Positions 8,490-18,292 of a stretch of 64,000 nt of DNA are shown one piece after another. Position numbers and translations under genes: made by a program. The DNA lies in contig NZ_CAUFUE010000022.1 in the NCBI RefSeq assembly GCF_959029255.1, forward strand, positions 29,582 to 93,581. The letters run 5' to 3'. Within the stretch, counting starts at the first letter, position 1; each line of letters begins with the position of its first letter. Under the pieces are notes generated by a model. The model was not told where the DNA came from and did no database searches. It worked only from the letters and a program-made list of their open reading frames with translations. Source of the stretch: an uncultured Bacteroides sp. (GTDB taxonomy: Bacteria > Bacteroidota > Bacteroidia > Bacteroidales > Bacteroidaceae).

Positions 8490-9422
8490 ATGGATAAAGA
8501 GCTATTATATAATTTTTTTAAAGGAAATGTTTCAATAGAGGAAGGACTCAAAGTAAAAGCTTGGGTAGAGGCTTCCAAAGAAAACGAAAAAACCTTTTAT
8601 GGAGAACGTAAAATATTCGACGCACTCCAGTTGAATACGCCGCTTCTTGAAACAAAATCCCCCATCCCCCATTCACGAAAATCCGGAACACAATGGCTGA
8701 AAATAGCCGCCTTAATTATCTTAACTTTAGTAGTCAGTTATATATACCGGGAGTTCACCACCAGACAAGAGACAGAAGCGATGAACATTGTATCTGTCCC
8801 TGCCGGACAACGCACCAACATTACCTTGCCTGACGGAACGAATGTATGGCTTAACACACGTACAACCTTAAAATATTCTACCGCTTTCAACAAGCGTGAA
8901 CGCATTGTCCTTCTGGAAGGAGAAGCATTCTTTGATGTCAAGAAAAACAAAGACAAGCCTTTCATTGTCAAGACAAAAGCATATAATGTAGAAGCGCTCG
9001 GAACTGAGTTTAATGTAGATGCATATCCTGAAACGACAAATTTTGAAGCGGTTCTGATGAATGGTAGCATCAAGGTTTCCTCACAGGTTCATCCTTCACA
9101 AAACGTTATTTTAAAGCCTGAACAAAAGATATCATTAGAAAACGGGCAACTTAAAGTGACACAAATAGATGATTACAATCCTTATCGCTGGAAAGAAGGC
9201 CTTATCTGTTTCCGTAACACCGGTTTTTCCGACATCATAAAGACCTTTGAGAAATGCTACGGAATAAAAATCGTGATAGAAAATAAAAATACGCTGAAAT
9301 ACAGGTTCACCGGAAAGTTCCGCCAAGCAGATGGAATAGATTACATACTCCAGGTCATCCAGCAGAGTATAAACTTTAAATTTGAGAAAGATAACGAACA
9401 GCAAATCATCTATATCAAATAA
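8490..9422 (+). CDS. FecR-family anti-sigma factor
   Basis: A 310-residue inner-membrane protein. The first 70 residues are the short cytoplasmic sigma-binding region, followed by one transmembrane helix around residues 71-87 (IAALIILTLVVSYIYREF). Next comes the periplasmic FecR domain with VPAGQRTNITLPDGTNVWLN and GEAFFDVKKNKDKPF. The C-terminal domain resembles an STN-like fold. It is expected to hold the ECF sigma factor until the SusC receptor signals through its STN domain. Gene order sigma-FecR-SusC supports this. Confidence 0.94.
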   Translation: MDKELLYNFFKGNVSIEEGLKVKAWVEASKENEKTFYGERKIFDALQLNTPLLETKSPIPHSRKSGTQWLKIAALIILTLVVSYIYREFTTRQETEAMNIVSVPAGQRTNITLPDGTNVWLNTRTTLKYSTAFNKRERIVLLEGEAFFDVKKNKDKPFIVKTKAYNVEALGTEFNVDAYPETTNFEAVLMNGSIKVSSQVHPSQNVILKPEQKISLENGQLKVTQIDDYNPYRWKEGLICFRNTGFSDIIKTFEKCYGIKIVIENKNTLKYRFTGKFRQADGIDYILQVIQQSINFKFEKDNEQQIIYIK

Positions 9423-9487
9423 AAATAGTATTAACCCTCTAAATAGAATGCCTATGATATAAAAGCCTTGTTAACCCGTAAAAAAAT

Positions 9488-9519
9488 ATGCCGACAAGTG
9501 TTCCCGCACCTATCGGCAT
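9488..9519 (+). promoter_or_regulatory. Small hairpin in the fecR-susC gap
   Basis: ATGCCGA (9488-9494) pairs with TCGGCAT (9513-9519). It may limit read-through between the regulator genes and the highly expressed susC, or act in the susC leader. There is no T-tract. Confidence 0.35.
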
Positions 9520-9568
9520 AAGAAATTAACACAAAAAAATGTATTAACTTTAAAATCAATACAAAAGT

Positions 9569-12500
9569 ATGAAAAATAACACTTTTGAGAGGACTTATTA
9601 TCCTAAAAGTCCCCAAATAAAACATTTTTTTAGAATTATGAGAATCACCGTATTCCTACTATTGACAAGTGTTTTCTGCTCTTTTGCCGGGAACACTTAC
9701 TCCCAAAGCGCAAAAGTTAACCTTAATATGAATAATGTAGAGTTGGAAAAAGTACTAAATGAAATAGAGAAACAAACCGACTACTTATTTATTTATAATA
9801 ATCTGTTAGATATCCACAAAAAAGTTTCTGTAAAAGCAGAACAAAAGAACGTTTCAAAGGTATTAGACAATATATTGAAGAATACCGGCATCGAGTACCG
9901 GTTAGAAGGCTCCTACATCGTTTTAGGAGAGAAAAAAGTTGAGAAAAACGTAACAGAAGCTCTGCAACAGCGCAAGAAAATTACCGGAACAGTAGTAGAC
10001 AAATCGGGAGAAAGCATCATCGGCGCCAATATCAAAGTAGAAGGCACAGATAGAGGCACGATAACCGATATAGACGGAAACTTCTCTGTAGAGGTAAATC
10101 CACAGGATGTACTTATTGTGAGCTTCATCGGTTATAAAGAGATGAAAGTTACTGTAGGCAACCAGTCCAGCCTGCACATTGTGATGACAGAAGACACGGA
10201 ATTGCTGGACGAGGTCGTTGTTATCGGTTACGGTACAACTTCTACCCGCAAAATGGCATCTGCCGTTACAGCAGTAAAAGGTGAAAAATTACAAGACTTA
10301 CCTTTTAGTAGCGTAACCGCTTCTTTGGCAGGACGTGCAACCGGTGTCATTGTGGAGAGCAGTGGTGGTGAACCGGGTTCTACTCCATCCATCTCTATTC
10401 GTGGTGGCGGCGCTCCTATCTATGTCATCGACGGAGTGATTTCTGATGCATGGGATTTCAACACATTAAACCCCAATGACATAGAAAGTCTTTCCATCTT
10501 GAAAGATGCTGCATCTCTGGCTGTTTACGGTTCAAGAGCTGCCAACGGTATTGTCATGGTGAAAACCAAACAGGGGGGAAAAGGAAAAACGTTGGTGACC
10601 TATACCTTCAACGCAGAGTTCAGCCAACCTACCAAGTTACTGGATAAGACACGTTCTTACGACTATGCTTATCACCAAAGACTGGCAGCGCTCAATGATG
10701 GCGTTGAGCCCAGCTTCACTCCGGAAATTTTGGAAATCATCAAAAACCAGAGTGAGCCCTATCGCTATGCCGACACCGACTGGCTAGATGAAGGCTTGAA
10801 AAACTTTGCCCCGCAATACAAACATTCAGTAGCCCTGAGTGGAAGTGGAGAAATGGTCAATTATTATCTTTCTTTAGGAATGTTGGATCAAGGTAGTATC
10901 TATACTTCAAATGCCCTGAATTACGACCGTTATACTATTCGAAGCAATGTCAATACTACCTTTGACAAGATTGGTCTGAAGATCAGCCTGAATTTGAATG
11001 GCGCTTACGAGAAAAAACAATATCCTGCATTCTCTGCAGCTAAAATATGGGAAAATCTCTACAACCAGTCCCCGCTGAATCCGGCATACAATGCAGACGG
11101 AACCTATACTGCAATAACCGATCATCCACTGGTACAAATGGACGAACGTTCAGGTTATGACAGAAACGACGGTAAATATATCAATACTCAGATTGCAGCC
11201 GACTGGACATTACCTTGGTTGAAAGAGCTGACCATCGGTGCAATGTTCAATTACCGCCTGAATGATTCCCACTTGAAAAAGTTTGCGACACAAGCCCCTC
11301 AATATAATGAAGATGGCAGTATATACCCCATTGCCAAACCTAGTTTAACAGAAAAAGGTTATTGGGGAGAAGCTTATAATTTTGAGTTAAGCGCTTCATA
11401 CGTAAAGACTTTCGCTGAAAAGCACTCTATCGATGCAAAATTCGTTTGGACAGCATCGGAAGATGAAGGATACAATTTTGAAGCTGCACGCAAAGAGTTC
11501 TTATCAAGTGCAGTAGACCAACTGTTTGCCGGAGACGCCAATACACAAACAAATACCGGCAATTCATCCGAAGGTGGCCGTATGGGATTCGTAGGTCGTT
11601 TAAAATATGACTATATGAACCGCTACATCATAGAGGGCAGTTTCCGCTATGATGGTTCCGACAACTTTGCACCGGGTCACCGTTGGGGATTCTTCCCGTC
11701 AGGAGCGGTAGCATGGGCAATCAGCGAAGAACCATTCTTCAAAGACTGGGACCAGCATGTTATCAACTTATTAAAGGTTCGCGCATCCTACGGACAAACA
11801 GGTACGGAAAGTGGCGTAAACCGCTTCGGATATCTTTCGACCTACAATATGGACGAAAAGAAGATTGTAATCGGAGGCAAGCTGCACTCTGGTTTTAGTG
11901 AAGGCAATCTCGTTTCTCCTGAGTTACTGAGCTGGTATCAGGTAAATTCTTTGAACTACGGTCTGGATATGGCCTTCTTCAACAACCGCCTGAAGGGAAC
12001 TTTCGACTACTTCTATTATGTAACGAAAGGTGGTTTGATGAGTCCTGCCGACCGCTACACCACCCCTCTGGGAAAAAATTTGCCGCAAATCAAATCAAAC
12101 AGTGAACAGCGCCGCGAAGGTGTGGAACTGTCAATGCGTTGGGGAGACACTACACCTCGTAAATTCACATACGACGTAGGTTTCAACATGACATATTTCA
12201 ACAATCTTTGGAAAGTAAAAGCTGACGAAGGACTGAATGACTTGAAAAACCCATATAAGCGCCAAACAGGACAGACTGATTACTACGGTTCAGCATACCT
12301 GGATAACGGGCTCTACCAGTCTATAGAGGATATTTTGAATTCCCCACGCAGACTGGGTTCTACTGTAACTGCATTGGGCGACATTGCTTATATGGACGTC
12401 AATGGTGATGGAAAGATAGACGGCGAAGACTTTGTACGCATCGGTATGCCTACTAAGCCCCACTTCACCTACGGCCTTGACTTCTCGTTGAGTTATGAAG

Positions 12501-12940
12501 GCTTTAACCTGTCCGGATTGTTCTATGGAACCGGTAAGCGTTATATGGATTTGGGTGACCGCTACAAAAAAGGCGAATCTAAATATTTATATTATCAAAG
12601 CCAATTGGATTATTGGAGACCGGACAATACAGGTGCCGACCTCCCACGAATATCAGTCAGCTCAGGTGTAAACGGTGGCAACAACTCGGCATCATCTACA
12701 TTCTGGATAAGAAATGCTTCTTTCTTCCGATTGAAGAATTTGTCATTGAGCTATGATTTCAAATATAAGTTACTGAAAAAATGCGGATGGTTACAGATGT
12801 GTCGTGTAAATATTGCAGGCAGCAACCTGTTTACTCTCTCGGGAATTAAAGATTACTTTGATCCGGAAACCGCATCAACAAGTGGTGACGGCTATCCCGT
12901 ACAACGAGTTTATTCAGTGGGTGTAACAGTAGGCTTTTAA
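9569..12940 (+). CDS. SusC/RagA-type TonB-dependent receptor with STN signalling domain
   Basis: Outer-membrane importer for oligosaccharides, 1123 residues. A signal segment (MRITVFLLLTSVFCSF) begins near residue 24 after an unusually long charged N-terminus. The STN domain covers about 50-118 (VELEKVLNEIEKQTDYLFIY). The carboxypeptidase-D-like domain is at about 137-212 (GTVVDKSGESIIGANIKVEG), followed by the TonB-box-like DEVVVIGYGT and the plug (about 225-340, with DAASLAVYGSRAANGIVMV). The remainder is beta-barrel ending in an aromatic GVTVGF. The STN domain is the part that talks to FecR in trans-envelope signalling. It forms a pair with SusD, whose start is 16 nt downstream. Confidence 0.97.
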   Translation: MKNNTFERTYYPKSPQIKHFFRIMRITVFLLLTSVFCSFAGNTYSQSAKVNLNMNNVELEKVLNEIEKQTDYLFIYNNLLDIHKKVSVKAEQKNVSKVLDNILKNTGIEYRLEGSYIVLGEKKVEKNVTEALQQRKKITGTVVDKSGESIIGANIKVEGTDRGTITDIDGNFSVEVNPQDVLIVSFIGYKEMKVTVGNQSSLHIVMTEDTELLDEVVVIGYGTTSTRKMASAVTAVKGEKLQDLPFSSVTASLAGRATGVIVESSGGEPGSTPSISIRGGGAPIYVIDGVISDAWDFNTLNPNDIESLSILKDAASLAVYGSRAANGIVMVKTKQGGKGKTLVTYTFNAEFSQPTKLLDKTRSYDYAYHQRLAALNDGVEPSFTPEILEIIKNQSEPYRYADTDWLDEGLKNFAPQYKHSVALSGSGEMVNYYLSLGMLDQGSIYTSNALNYDRYTIRSNVNTTFDKIGLKISLNLNGAYEKKQYPAFSAAKIWENLYNQSPLNPAYNADGTYTAITDHPLVQMDERSGYDRNDGKYINTQIAADWTLPWLKELTIGAMFNYRLNDSHLKKFATQAPQYNEDGSIYPIAKPSLTEKGYWGEAYNFELSASYVKTFAEKHSIDAKFVWTASEDEGYNFEAARKEFLSSAVDQLFAGDANTQTNTGNSSEGGRMGFVGRLKYDYMNRYIIEGSFRYDGSDNFAPGHRWGFFPSGAVAWAISEEPFFKDWDQHVINLLKVRASYGQTGTESGVNRFGYLSTYNMDEKKIVIGGKLHSGFSEGNLVSPELLSWYQVNSLNYGLDMAFFNNRLKGTFDYFYYVTKGGLMSPADRYTTPLGKNLPQIKSNSEQRREGVELSMRWGDTTPRKFTYDVGFNMTYFNNLWKVKADEGLNDLKNPYKRQTGQTDYYGSAYLDNGLYQSIEDILNSPRRLGSTVTALGDIAYMDVNGDGKIDGEDFVRIGMPTKPHFTYGLDFSLSYEGFNLSGLFYGTGKRYMDLGDRYKKGESKYLYYQSQLDYWRPDNTGADLPRISVSSGVNGGNNSASSTFWIRNASFFRLKNLSLSYDFKYKLLKKCGWLQMCRVNIAGSNLFTLSGIKDYFDPETASTSGDGYPVQRVYSVGVTVGF

Positions 12941-12956
12941 TTAAGGAGGAATAATT

Positions 12957-14648
12957 ATGAAAAAGATCAAGAATATATTAGCGACGATATTACTTGTCAC
13001 GAGCCTTTTCTCATGCTCGGATATACTTGACAAGGGGCCATTGGATGTATACTCGGAAAACGACGTGTGGAATAATACCGACCTCACACAGGCATTTATA
13101 TACTCTGCATTGAAGAATGCCACCGACTATATGATATGGAAAGACAACTGGACGGATAATGATGCCATCCTGGAATCTGGAACAGACGTAAATAGTGAAC
13201 AAATAGACCGTTATTACAATGCAGGATGGGGCTTTTACGGAGATATCCGCCGTTGTAACATGGTTTTGGCTAAAATGCCCAATGCACCTTTTACTGAAAC
13301 AGAAAAAGCCAACTTCATAGCTCAGGCAAAGACGATACGCGCCATGATTTATTTCTCCCGCGCCCGTCTATTCGGTAAACTGATGCTTGTGAAAGAATTG
13401 GTAGATGTAGAAAGTGACATGACCCTTTCACGCACTGCCACAGTGAAAGATACTTATGACTTCATATTAGACGACCTAAAAGAAGCTGCTCCCGACCTGC
13501 CGGTTGAGGCTGCTTCCGGAGCTCTATCTCGAGGAGTTGCCTACGCATTGTTGGGAGAAGTAGCTCTGCACGGTGCAGCCTATATAGAAAGTGGACAAGA
13601 TGAGTATTATAGAATTGCAGCCAAAGCTTGTGAGGATTTGTTTGACTTGGGATATACTTTAGACACGGATTATAAAGGTATGTTTAATGATTATGATATA
13701 TCTTTGCAATCAAACGAAATAATCCTTGCCCAATGGAGGAGTGCTGAAAACACCAATTTCCAAGACACATGGATGCAAAGACTGGTTCCCAATATTTCTA
13801 TGAGTAAATTGAAAAAGGATCCGGCTGAGAAATATCCTTTAGCAGAAGAATGCGCCGGATGGCCTCAAATGTTTCCTTCAGTAGACCTGGCAAACGCATA
13901 CTTGGCAATAGATAAAGACGGAACAGCTAAAGAATGGGATCAAACATCTTATTACAAAGATTTCAAAGCCAACGGTGGTAGAGTATATGATGCTATTTAT
14001 AAACATCGAGACAAACGTTTCGAAGCTTCTATCGTTTATGACTCTTGTACTTACTTTGCCAATAAAGTATTTCTTCGTGAGGGAGGTAATCTTTATTATG
14101 ATTCTAAGACTGAAATCTGGGGTATGCCGGTATCAGGGTATATCTATAGAAAAGGCGTATATGAAGTAAAGCGACTGTTGAACGACCAACCATCCAATTA
14201 TCACTACGTATTACTCCGTTTAGGACGCTCATATCTAAATTATGCGGAAATCAAACTACGCCAGGATGATAAAGATACAGCTATCAAGTATATCAATAAG
14301 ACAAGAACCATTCATGGAGGATTACCGGAATTGCCACTTACCACTTCATTGGAAGAGACTTGGAAAGAATATAAGCGTGAACGCCGCGTAGAACTCCTGC
14401 ATGAAGGCGATAGATACTGGAGTGTACTCCGTTGGGGTAAAGCAGACGGGCTGGAAGTAGTGCCGGAATTAACCGTAACACAAAAGTTCATGAAGATTGC
14501 ACCGGACGGTAGGTCTTTTGAAATCGTAGACCTTCCTATCTACAAAGAGGATAATGTACGTAAGTTCACCAAGAAACGTTACCTCTTCCCTGTTCCACAG
14601 GGTGAACGAGATAACAATGGAAACTTAGACCAAAACGAAGGTTGGTAA
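12957..14648 (+). CDS. SusD/RagB-type surface glycan-binding lipoprotein
   Basis: Lid of the SusCD transporter on the cell surface, 563 residues. A lipoprotein signal peptide ends in the lipobox LFSC (Cys at about residue 20), followed by SDILDKGPLDVYSENDVWNN, the usual SusD N-terminus. TPR-like helices with IRAMIYFSRARLFGK (about residue 125) and the C-terminal family segment ERRVELLHEGDRYWSVLRWG (about 477) are present. It binds the glycan and delivers it to SusC. No glycoside-specific prediction is possible from sequence alone. Confidence 0.96.
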   Translation: MKKIKNILATILLVTSLFSCSDILDKGPLDVYSENDVWNNTDLTQAFIYSALKNATDYMIWKDNWTDNDAILESGTDVNSEQIDRYYNAGWGFYGDIRRCNMVLAKMPNAPFTETEKANFIAQAKTIRAMIYFSRARLFGKLMLVKELVDVESDMTLSRTATVKDTYDFILDDLKEAAPDLPVEAASGALSRGVAYALLGEVALHGAAYIESGQDEYYRIAAKACEDLFDLGYTLDTDYKGMFNDYDISLQSNEIILAQWRSAENTNFQDTWMQRLVPNISMSKLKKDPAEKYPLAEECAGWPQMFPSVDLANAYLAIDKDGTAKEWDQTSYYKDFKANGGRVYDAIYKHRDKRFEASIVYDSCTYFANKVFLREGGNLYYDSKTEIWGMPVSGYIYRKGVYEVKRLLNDQPSNYHYVLLRLGRSYLNYAEIKLRQDDKDTAIKYINKTRTIHGGLPELPLTTSLEETWKEYKRERRVELLHEGDRYWSVLRWGKADGLEVVPELTVTQKFMKIAPDGRSFEIVDLPIYKEDNVRKFTKKRYLFPVPQGERDNNGNLDQNEGW

Positions 14649-14694
14649 AAGATACGTAGAACATTTATTAATGAACCTTTAAAATATTACAAAT

Positions 14695-15153
14695 ATGAAG
14701 AAGCTTATAAATATAATTCTGATGTTCTTTCTGATGGGCATGGTTTCCTCATGCTTAAAGTCCGGACTGGATGATTTGGAGACCTATGGCGACTCTGAAA
14801 TTACCAACCTGAACTTTGAATATCGCTGGTGGAACGAAAGCACTAACCGGATGTCTGTTCAGACGCTGACTACCGATAAAAACATTGATAAAGACAAGCG
14901 CCTGATAACTTGCACATTGAAGGTTCCTGCCGCAAGTGGAAGTTTCCCGGAAGAAGTTCGTCAAAAGGTGTCTTTAAACAATCTGATTGCTTATATGGAC
15001 CTCTCCAGTGCAGCCCGTATTACACCGCTAAACGGGGCTCCCAAGTTGGGGTATGAAGCGGATTTTTCTGCCAAGGAGTTTAAATACCTGGTTATGGCAG
15101 CCGATGGCACAAAAAGCGAATGGACCATACAAATTGTGGATTTAATAAAATAA
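14695..15153 (+). CDS. Small PUL lipoprotein of unknown function
   Basis: A 152-residue protein with signal peptide and lipobox VSSC (Cys at about 20). The remaining 130 residues look like one beta-sandwich domain ending in YLVMAADGTKSEWTIQIVDL, a pattern common in small DUF5018-like lipoproteins encoded right after susD. I assign only the position and type. Encoded 46 nt after susD in the same operon, it probably sits on the outer membrane as an accessory glycan-binding protein. Confidence 0.75.
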   Translation: MKKLINIILMFFLMGMVSSCLKSGLDDLETYGDSEITNLNFEYRWWNESTNRMSVQTLTTDKNIDKDKRLITCTLKVPAASGSFPEEVRQKVSLNNLIAYMDLSSAARITPLNGAPKLGYEADFSAKEFKYLVMAADGTKSEWTIQIVDLIK

Positions 15154-15202
15154 GTATTATCTTTGGATATCCATATCATAGATAATAATTAAAAAAGATA
15201 GA

Positions 15203-15235
15203 GAGGGAAGAGATTAAAAAAGGATGTCTTCCCTC
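15203..15235 (+). terminator. Hairpin between PUL lipoprotein and GH27 gene
   Basis: GAGGGAAGA (15203-15211) pairs with TCTTCCCTC (15227-15235). No long T-tract follows, so it may be a weak terminator or RNA-stability element. Confidence 0.4.
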
Positions 15236-15267
15236 ATCTATTATCAGCAGTATCAATAATAAAACCA

Positions 15268-16770
15268 ATGATTATGAACAAACCTTGTTTTATAGCCATC
15301 TTATCGCTACTCATTAGTTTTTCAACAATCTTGTCTGCTTATGCTACAAACGACTCTCCCAAAGTTTTCGAGGGAGCGCCGCGCATCAATTCTCCTGAAA
15401 TTGTGGGCAATTATCCTTCCAGTCCTTTTCTTTTTTATATCCCCACCTCGGGACAACGTCCGGTGACGTGGAGTGCGGAAAATCTCCCGAAAGGACTGAA
15501 GTTGAACCCTAAAACCGGCATCATCAACGGAAATGTGACATCCAAAGGAGAATATACCGTTACTCTGAAAGCAAAAAATTCATTAGGCAGTTGTACCCGG
15601 AAACTCATCATCCGCATAGGTGACGAACTATTACTGACGCCACCTATGGGTTGGAGCAGCTGGAACACCTTTGGCAGGCACCTGACGGAGGAGCTGGTAT
15701 TGCAAACTGCTGATGCAATGATAGCCAACGGCATGCGCGACCTGGGATATTCTTATATCAATATCGATGACTTCTGGCAACTGCCTGAACGTGGTACTGA
15801 CGGACATATCCAAATTGATAAGGAAAAGTTTCCCCACGGAATAAAATATGTAGCCGATTACCTGCACGAAAGGGGGATAAAGTTAGGTATTTACTCGGAT
15901 GCAGCCGATAAAACCTGTGGCGGAGTTTGCGGCAGTTACGGGTACGAAGAAGTAGATGCCAAAGACTTTGCAGCCTGGGGAGTGGATTTGTTGAAATACG
16001 ACTATTGCAATGCCCCTGCAGACCGGGTGGAAGCCATGGAGCGCTATGAAAAAATGGGGAAAGCACTACGCTCTACCGGACGTTCCATCGTCTATTCGAT
16101 ATGCGAATGGGGACAGCGAGAACCCTGGAAATGGGCAAAAAAAGCAGGCGGGCACATGTGGCGCATATCGGGTGACATAGGTGATGTATGGAACCGTGAA
16201 GCATACGGTCCGGGCGAATTGCGAGGCATATCGAACATCCTCGAAATCAATGCTCCTTTAAGCGAATATGCCGGCCCGGCAGGTTGGAATGACCCCGATA
16301 TGCTGGTAGTAGGTATCGGCGGAAAAAGTATGAGCATAGGTGCGGAATCAAAAGGTTGCACCAAGGAGCAGTATAAATCCCACTTCAGCCTATGGTGCAT
16401 GATGGCCTCTCCATTGCTTTGCGGAAACGACATCCGAAACATGAGCGACAGCACACGGCAGATATTGCTGGATGAGGATTTGATAACAATCAACCAAGAT
16501 GTTCTGGGCAAGCAAGCCGAACGCAGTATCCGTTCCGATTACTATGACATCTGGGTAAAACCATTGGCCGACGGACGGAAAGCGGTGGCTTGTTTCAACC
16601 GGGCGGCAACAGATAGAAGCGTGGAACTTACCGCGAAAACAGTAGAAAATCTATCTTTAAAGCAAGTGTACAGCTTGGAAGACCGTTCAACAGTAAATGT
16701 TGAAAAAGGTCTTATTGTGAAACTTGCTCCCTATCAATGTAAAATCTTTATTTGCGGCACAGCGGAATAA
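15268..16770 (+). CDS. Glycoside hydrolase family 27 alpha-galactosidase
   Basis: Removes alpha-linked galactose from glycans, probably in the periplasm: the 500-residue protein has a signal peptide (residues 1-26) without lipobox. Residues 35-118 form a putative Ig-like (He_PIG) domain (WSAENLPKGLKLNPKTGIIN). The GH27 barrel starts at LTPPMGWSSWNTFG (about 123). The expected nucleophile is Asp245 in LLKYDYC, and the acid/base is Asp303 in WRISGDIGDVW. A C-terminal beta-sandwich completes the fold. The start may be the second ATG at 15274. As the only enzyme of the PUL, it suggests alpha-galactose-capped ligands. Confidence 0.93.
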   Translation: MIMNKPCFIAILSLLISFSTILSAYATNDSPKVFEGAPRINSPEIVGNYPSSPFLFYIPTSGQRPVTWSAENLPKGLKLNPKTGIINGNVTSKGEYTVTLKAKNSLGSCTRKLIIRIGDELLLTPPMGWSSWNTFGRHLTEELVLQTADAMIANGMRDLGYSYINIDDFWQLPERGTDGHIQIDKEKFPHGIKYVADYLHERGIKLGIYSDAADKTCGGVCGSYGYEEVDAKDFAAWGVDLLKYDYCNAPADRVEAMERYEKMGKALRSTGRSIVYSICEWGQREPWKWAKKAGGHMWRISGDIGDVWNREAYGPGELRGISNILEINAPLSEYAGPAGWNDPDMLVVGIGGKSMSIGAESKGCTKEQYKSHFSLWCMMASPLLCGNDIRNMSDSTRQILLDEDLITINQDVLGKQAERSIRSDYYDIWVKPLADGRKAVACFNRAATDRSVELTAKTVENLSLKQVYSLEDRSTVNVEKGLIVKLAPYQCKIFICGTAE

Positions 16771-16787
16771 AGTACTGATTCAAAAGC

Positions 16788-16828
16788 AAGAACTCCCTCT
16801 GCAACTTATTCATGCAGAGGGAGTTCTT
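16788..16828. terminator. Bidirectional terminator between GH27 gene and tRNA-Arg
   Basis: A perfect 16-bp stem (16788-16803 with 16813-16828; arm contains AACTCCCTCTGC) with a 9-nt loop. It lies between the convergent GH27 gene and tRNA and ends in TTT on the plus strand. Confidence 0.8.
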
Positions 16829-16836
16829 TGTTTCAG

Positions 16837-16909
16837 TGACCCGGGTGGGACTCAAACCCACGACCTTCAGAACCGGAATCTGACGCTCTATTCACTAAGC
16901 TACCAGGCC
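16837..16909 (-). tRNA. tRNA-Arg (anticodon CCG)
   Basis: On the minus strand the 73-nt sequence folds as a cloverleaf: acceptor GGCCTGG with CCGGGTC, D-arm containing AGCTTAGTGAATAGAGC, anticodon stem TCAGA/TCTGA around loop TTCCGGT (anticodon CCG), and T-arm GTGGG TTTGAGT CCCAC. The discriminator base is A. CCA is not encoded. It reads the codon CGG. Confidence 0.95.
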
Positions 16910-17081
16910 TAAATGCGGGGACAAAAGTATAAAAAATCTCTGCATATTCCTAGTGTTCCTTCGTTTTTTCTATTTACTTTTCACGCATTCTTCCATTATT
17001 ATTTTGTGAATATCCAAGGATAATATAGATACATTTTGCTCTTTTTTCGCTCAAAATCAAAGCAAGTATCAATATTATTCC

Positions 17082-17089
17082 TATCTTTG
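17082..17089 (+). promoter_or_regulatory. Candidate -7 element of asnA
   Basis: TATCTTTG fits TAnnTTTG and lies 36 nt before the ATG at 17126. It supports that start over upstream TTG codons. Confidence 0.55.
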
Positions 17090-17125
17090 CCGAACAATTT
17101 AATAGAAGATATATATAATAAACCT

Positions 17126-18163
17126 ATGAGCTATCTGATAAAACCTGAAGGATATAAACCTTTATTGGACTTAAAACAAACAGAATTAGGCATAAAACAG
17201 ATAAAAGAATTCTTCCAGTTGAACCTTTCTTCTGAACTTCGCCTGCGTCGTGTCACTGCTCCACTCTTCGTATTGAAGGGTATGGGTATCAATGATGACC
17301 TCAACGGGGTGGAACGTGCCGTTTCTTTCCCTATTAAAGATTTGGGCGACGCACAGGCGGAAGTGGTGCACTCCCTTGCCAAGTGGAAGCGCTTAACACT
17401 TGCCGAATATCACATCGAACCGGGCTACGGAATTTATACGGATATGAATGCTATCCGTGCAGATGAAGAACTGGGTAATCTACATTCCCTCTATGTAGAC
17501 CAGTGGGATTGGGAACGTGTCATCACTGCCGAAGACCGCAATGTAGAGTTTCTCAAAGAAATCGTTACACGTATTTATGCCGCCATGGTTCGCACGGAAT
17601 ATATGGTGTATGAAATGTATCCGCAAATCAAGCCTTGCCTGCCTCAGAAGCTACACTTCATCCATGCAGAAGAACTGCGCCAACTTTATCCCGAATTAGA
17701 GCCCAAATGCCGCGAACATGCTATTTGTAAAAAGTACGGCGCCGTCTTTATCATCGGCATCGGCTGTAAACTGAGTGACGGCAAGAAGCATGACGGACGC
17801 GCCCCTGACTACGACGACTATACTACCCCTGGGTTGAATGATTTACCCGGACTGAATGGCGACCTATTGTTATGGGACTATGTGCTGCAACGCAGCGTAG
17901 AACTTTCTTCCATGGGTATCCGCGTAGATAAGGAGGCTTTGCAACGCCAACTCAAACAGGAAGGCGAAGAAAAGCGCATGGAACTTTATTTCCACAAGCG
18001 CCTGATGAGCGATACACTCCCACTCTCCATTGGTGGCGGTATCGGGCAGTCCCGCCTCTGTATGTTCTATCTGCGCAAAGCTCACATCGGAGAAATACAG
18101 GCAAGTATATGGCCGGAAGATATGCGCAAAGAATGCAAAGCGCATGATATACACCTGATTTAA
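17126..18163 (+). CDS. asnA: Aspartate-ammonia ligase (AsnA-type asparagine synthetase)
   Basis: Makes asparagine from aspartate, ammonia and ATP (AMP-forming), in the cytoplasm. The protein is 345 residues from the ATG at 17126, about the family length. It belongs to the class II aminoacyl-tRNA synthetase fold. Visible family blocks are NDDLNGVERAVSFPIKD, ADEELGNLHSLYVDQWDWE, the ATP-site region GKKHDGRAPDYDDYTTPGL, and the C-terminal SIGGGIGQSRLCM. A strong hairpin (18185-18233) follows the stop. Confidence 0.96.
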   Translation: MSYLIKPEGYKPLLDLKQTELGIKQIKEFFQLNLSSELRLRRVTAPLFVLKGMGINDDLNGVERAVSFPIKDLGDAQAEVVHSLAKWKRLTLAEYHIEPGYGIYTDMNAIRADEELGNLHSLYVDQWDWERVITAEDRNVEFLKEIVTRIYAAMVRTEYMVYEMYPQIKPCLPQKLHFIHAEELRQLYPELEPKCREHAICKKYGAVFIIGIGCKLSDGKKHDGRAPDYDDYTTPGLNDLPGLNGDLLLWDYVLQRSVELSSMGIRVDKEALQRQLKQEGEEKRMELYFHKRLMSDTLPLSIGGGIGQSRLCMFYLRKAHIGEIQASIWPEDMRKECKAHDIHLI

Positions 18164-18184
18164 TTATTTCGCCGCAGGATACCG

Positions 18185-18233
18185 AGAGTCCCACAGAGTT
18201 TAAAAGAAAATTAGTAAAACTCTGTGGGACTCT
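18185..18233. terminator. Perfect 17-bp hairpin after asnA
   Basis: Arms 18185-18201 and 18217-18233 (containing CCCACAGAGTTT) are exactly complementary with a 15-nt A-rich loop. It lies between asnA and ung. It is a probable terminator, although no T-run follows directly. Confidence 0.6.
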
Positions 18234-18292
18234 GTATATTCTGTGATGAGAAATTCGTATCTTAGCGTCCGAAACTACTAACAACTACGATT

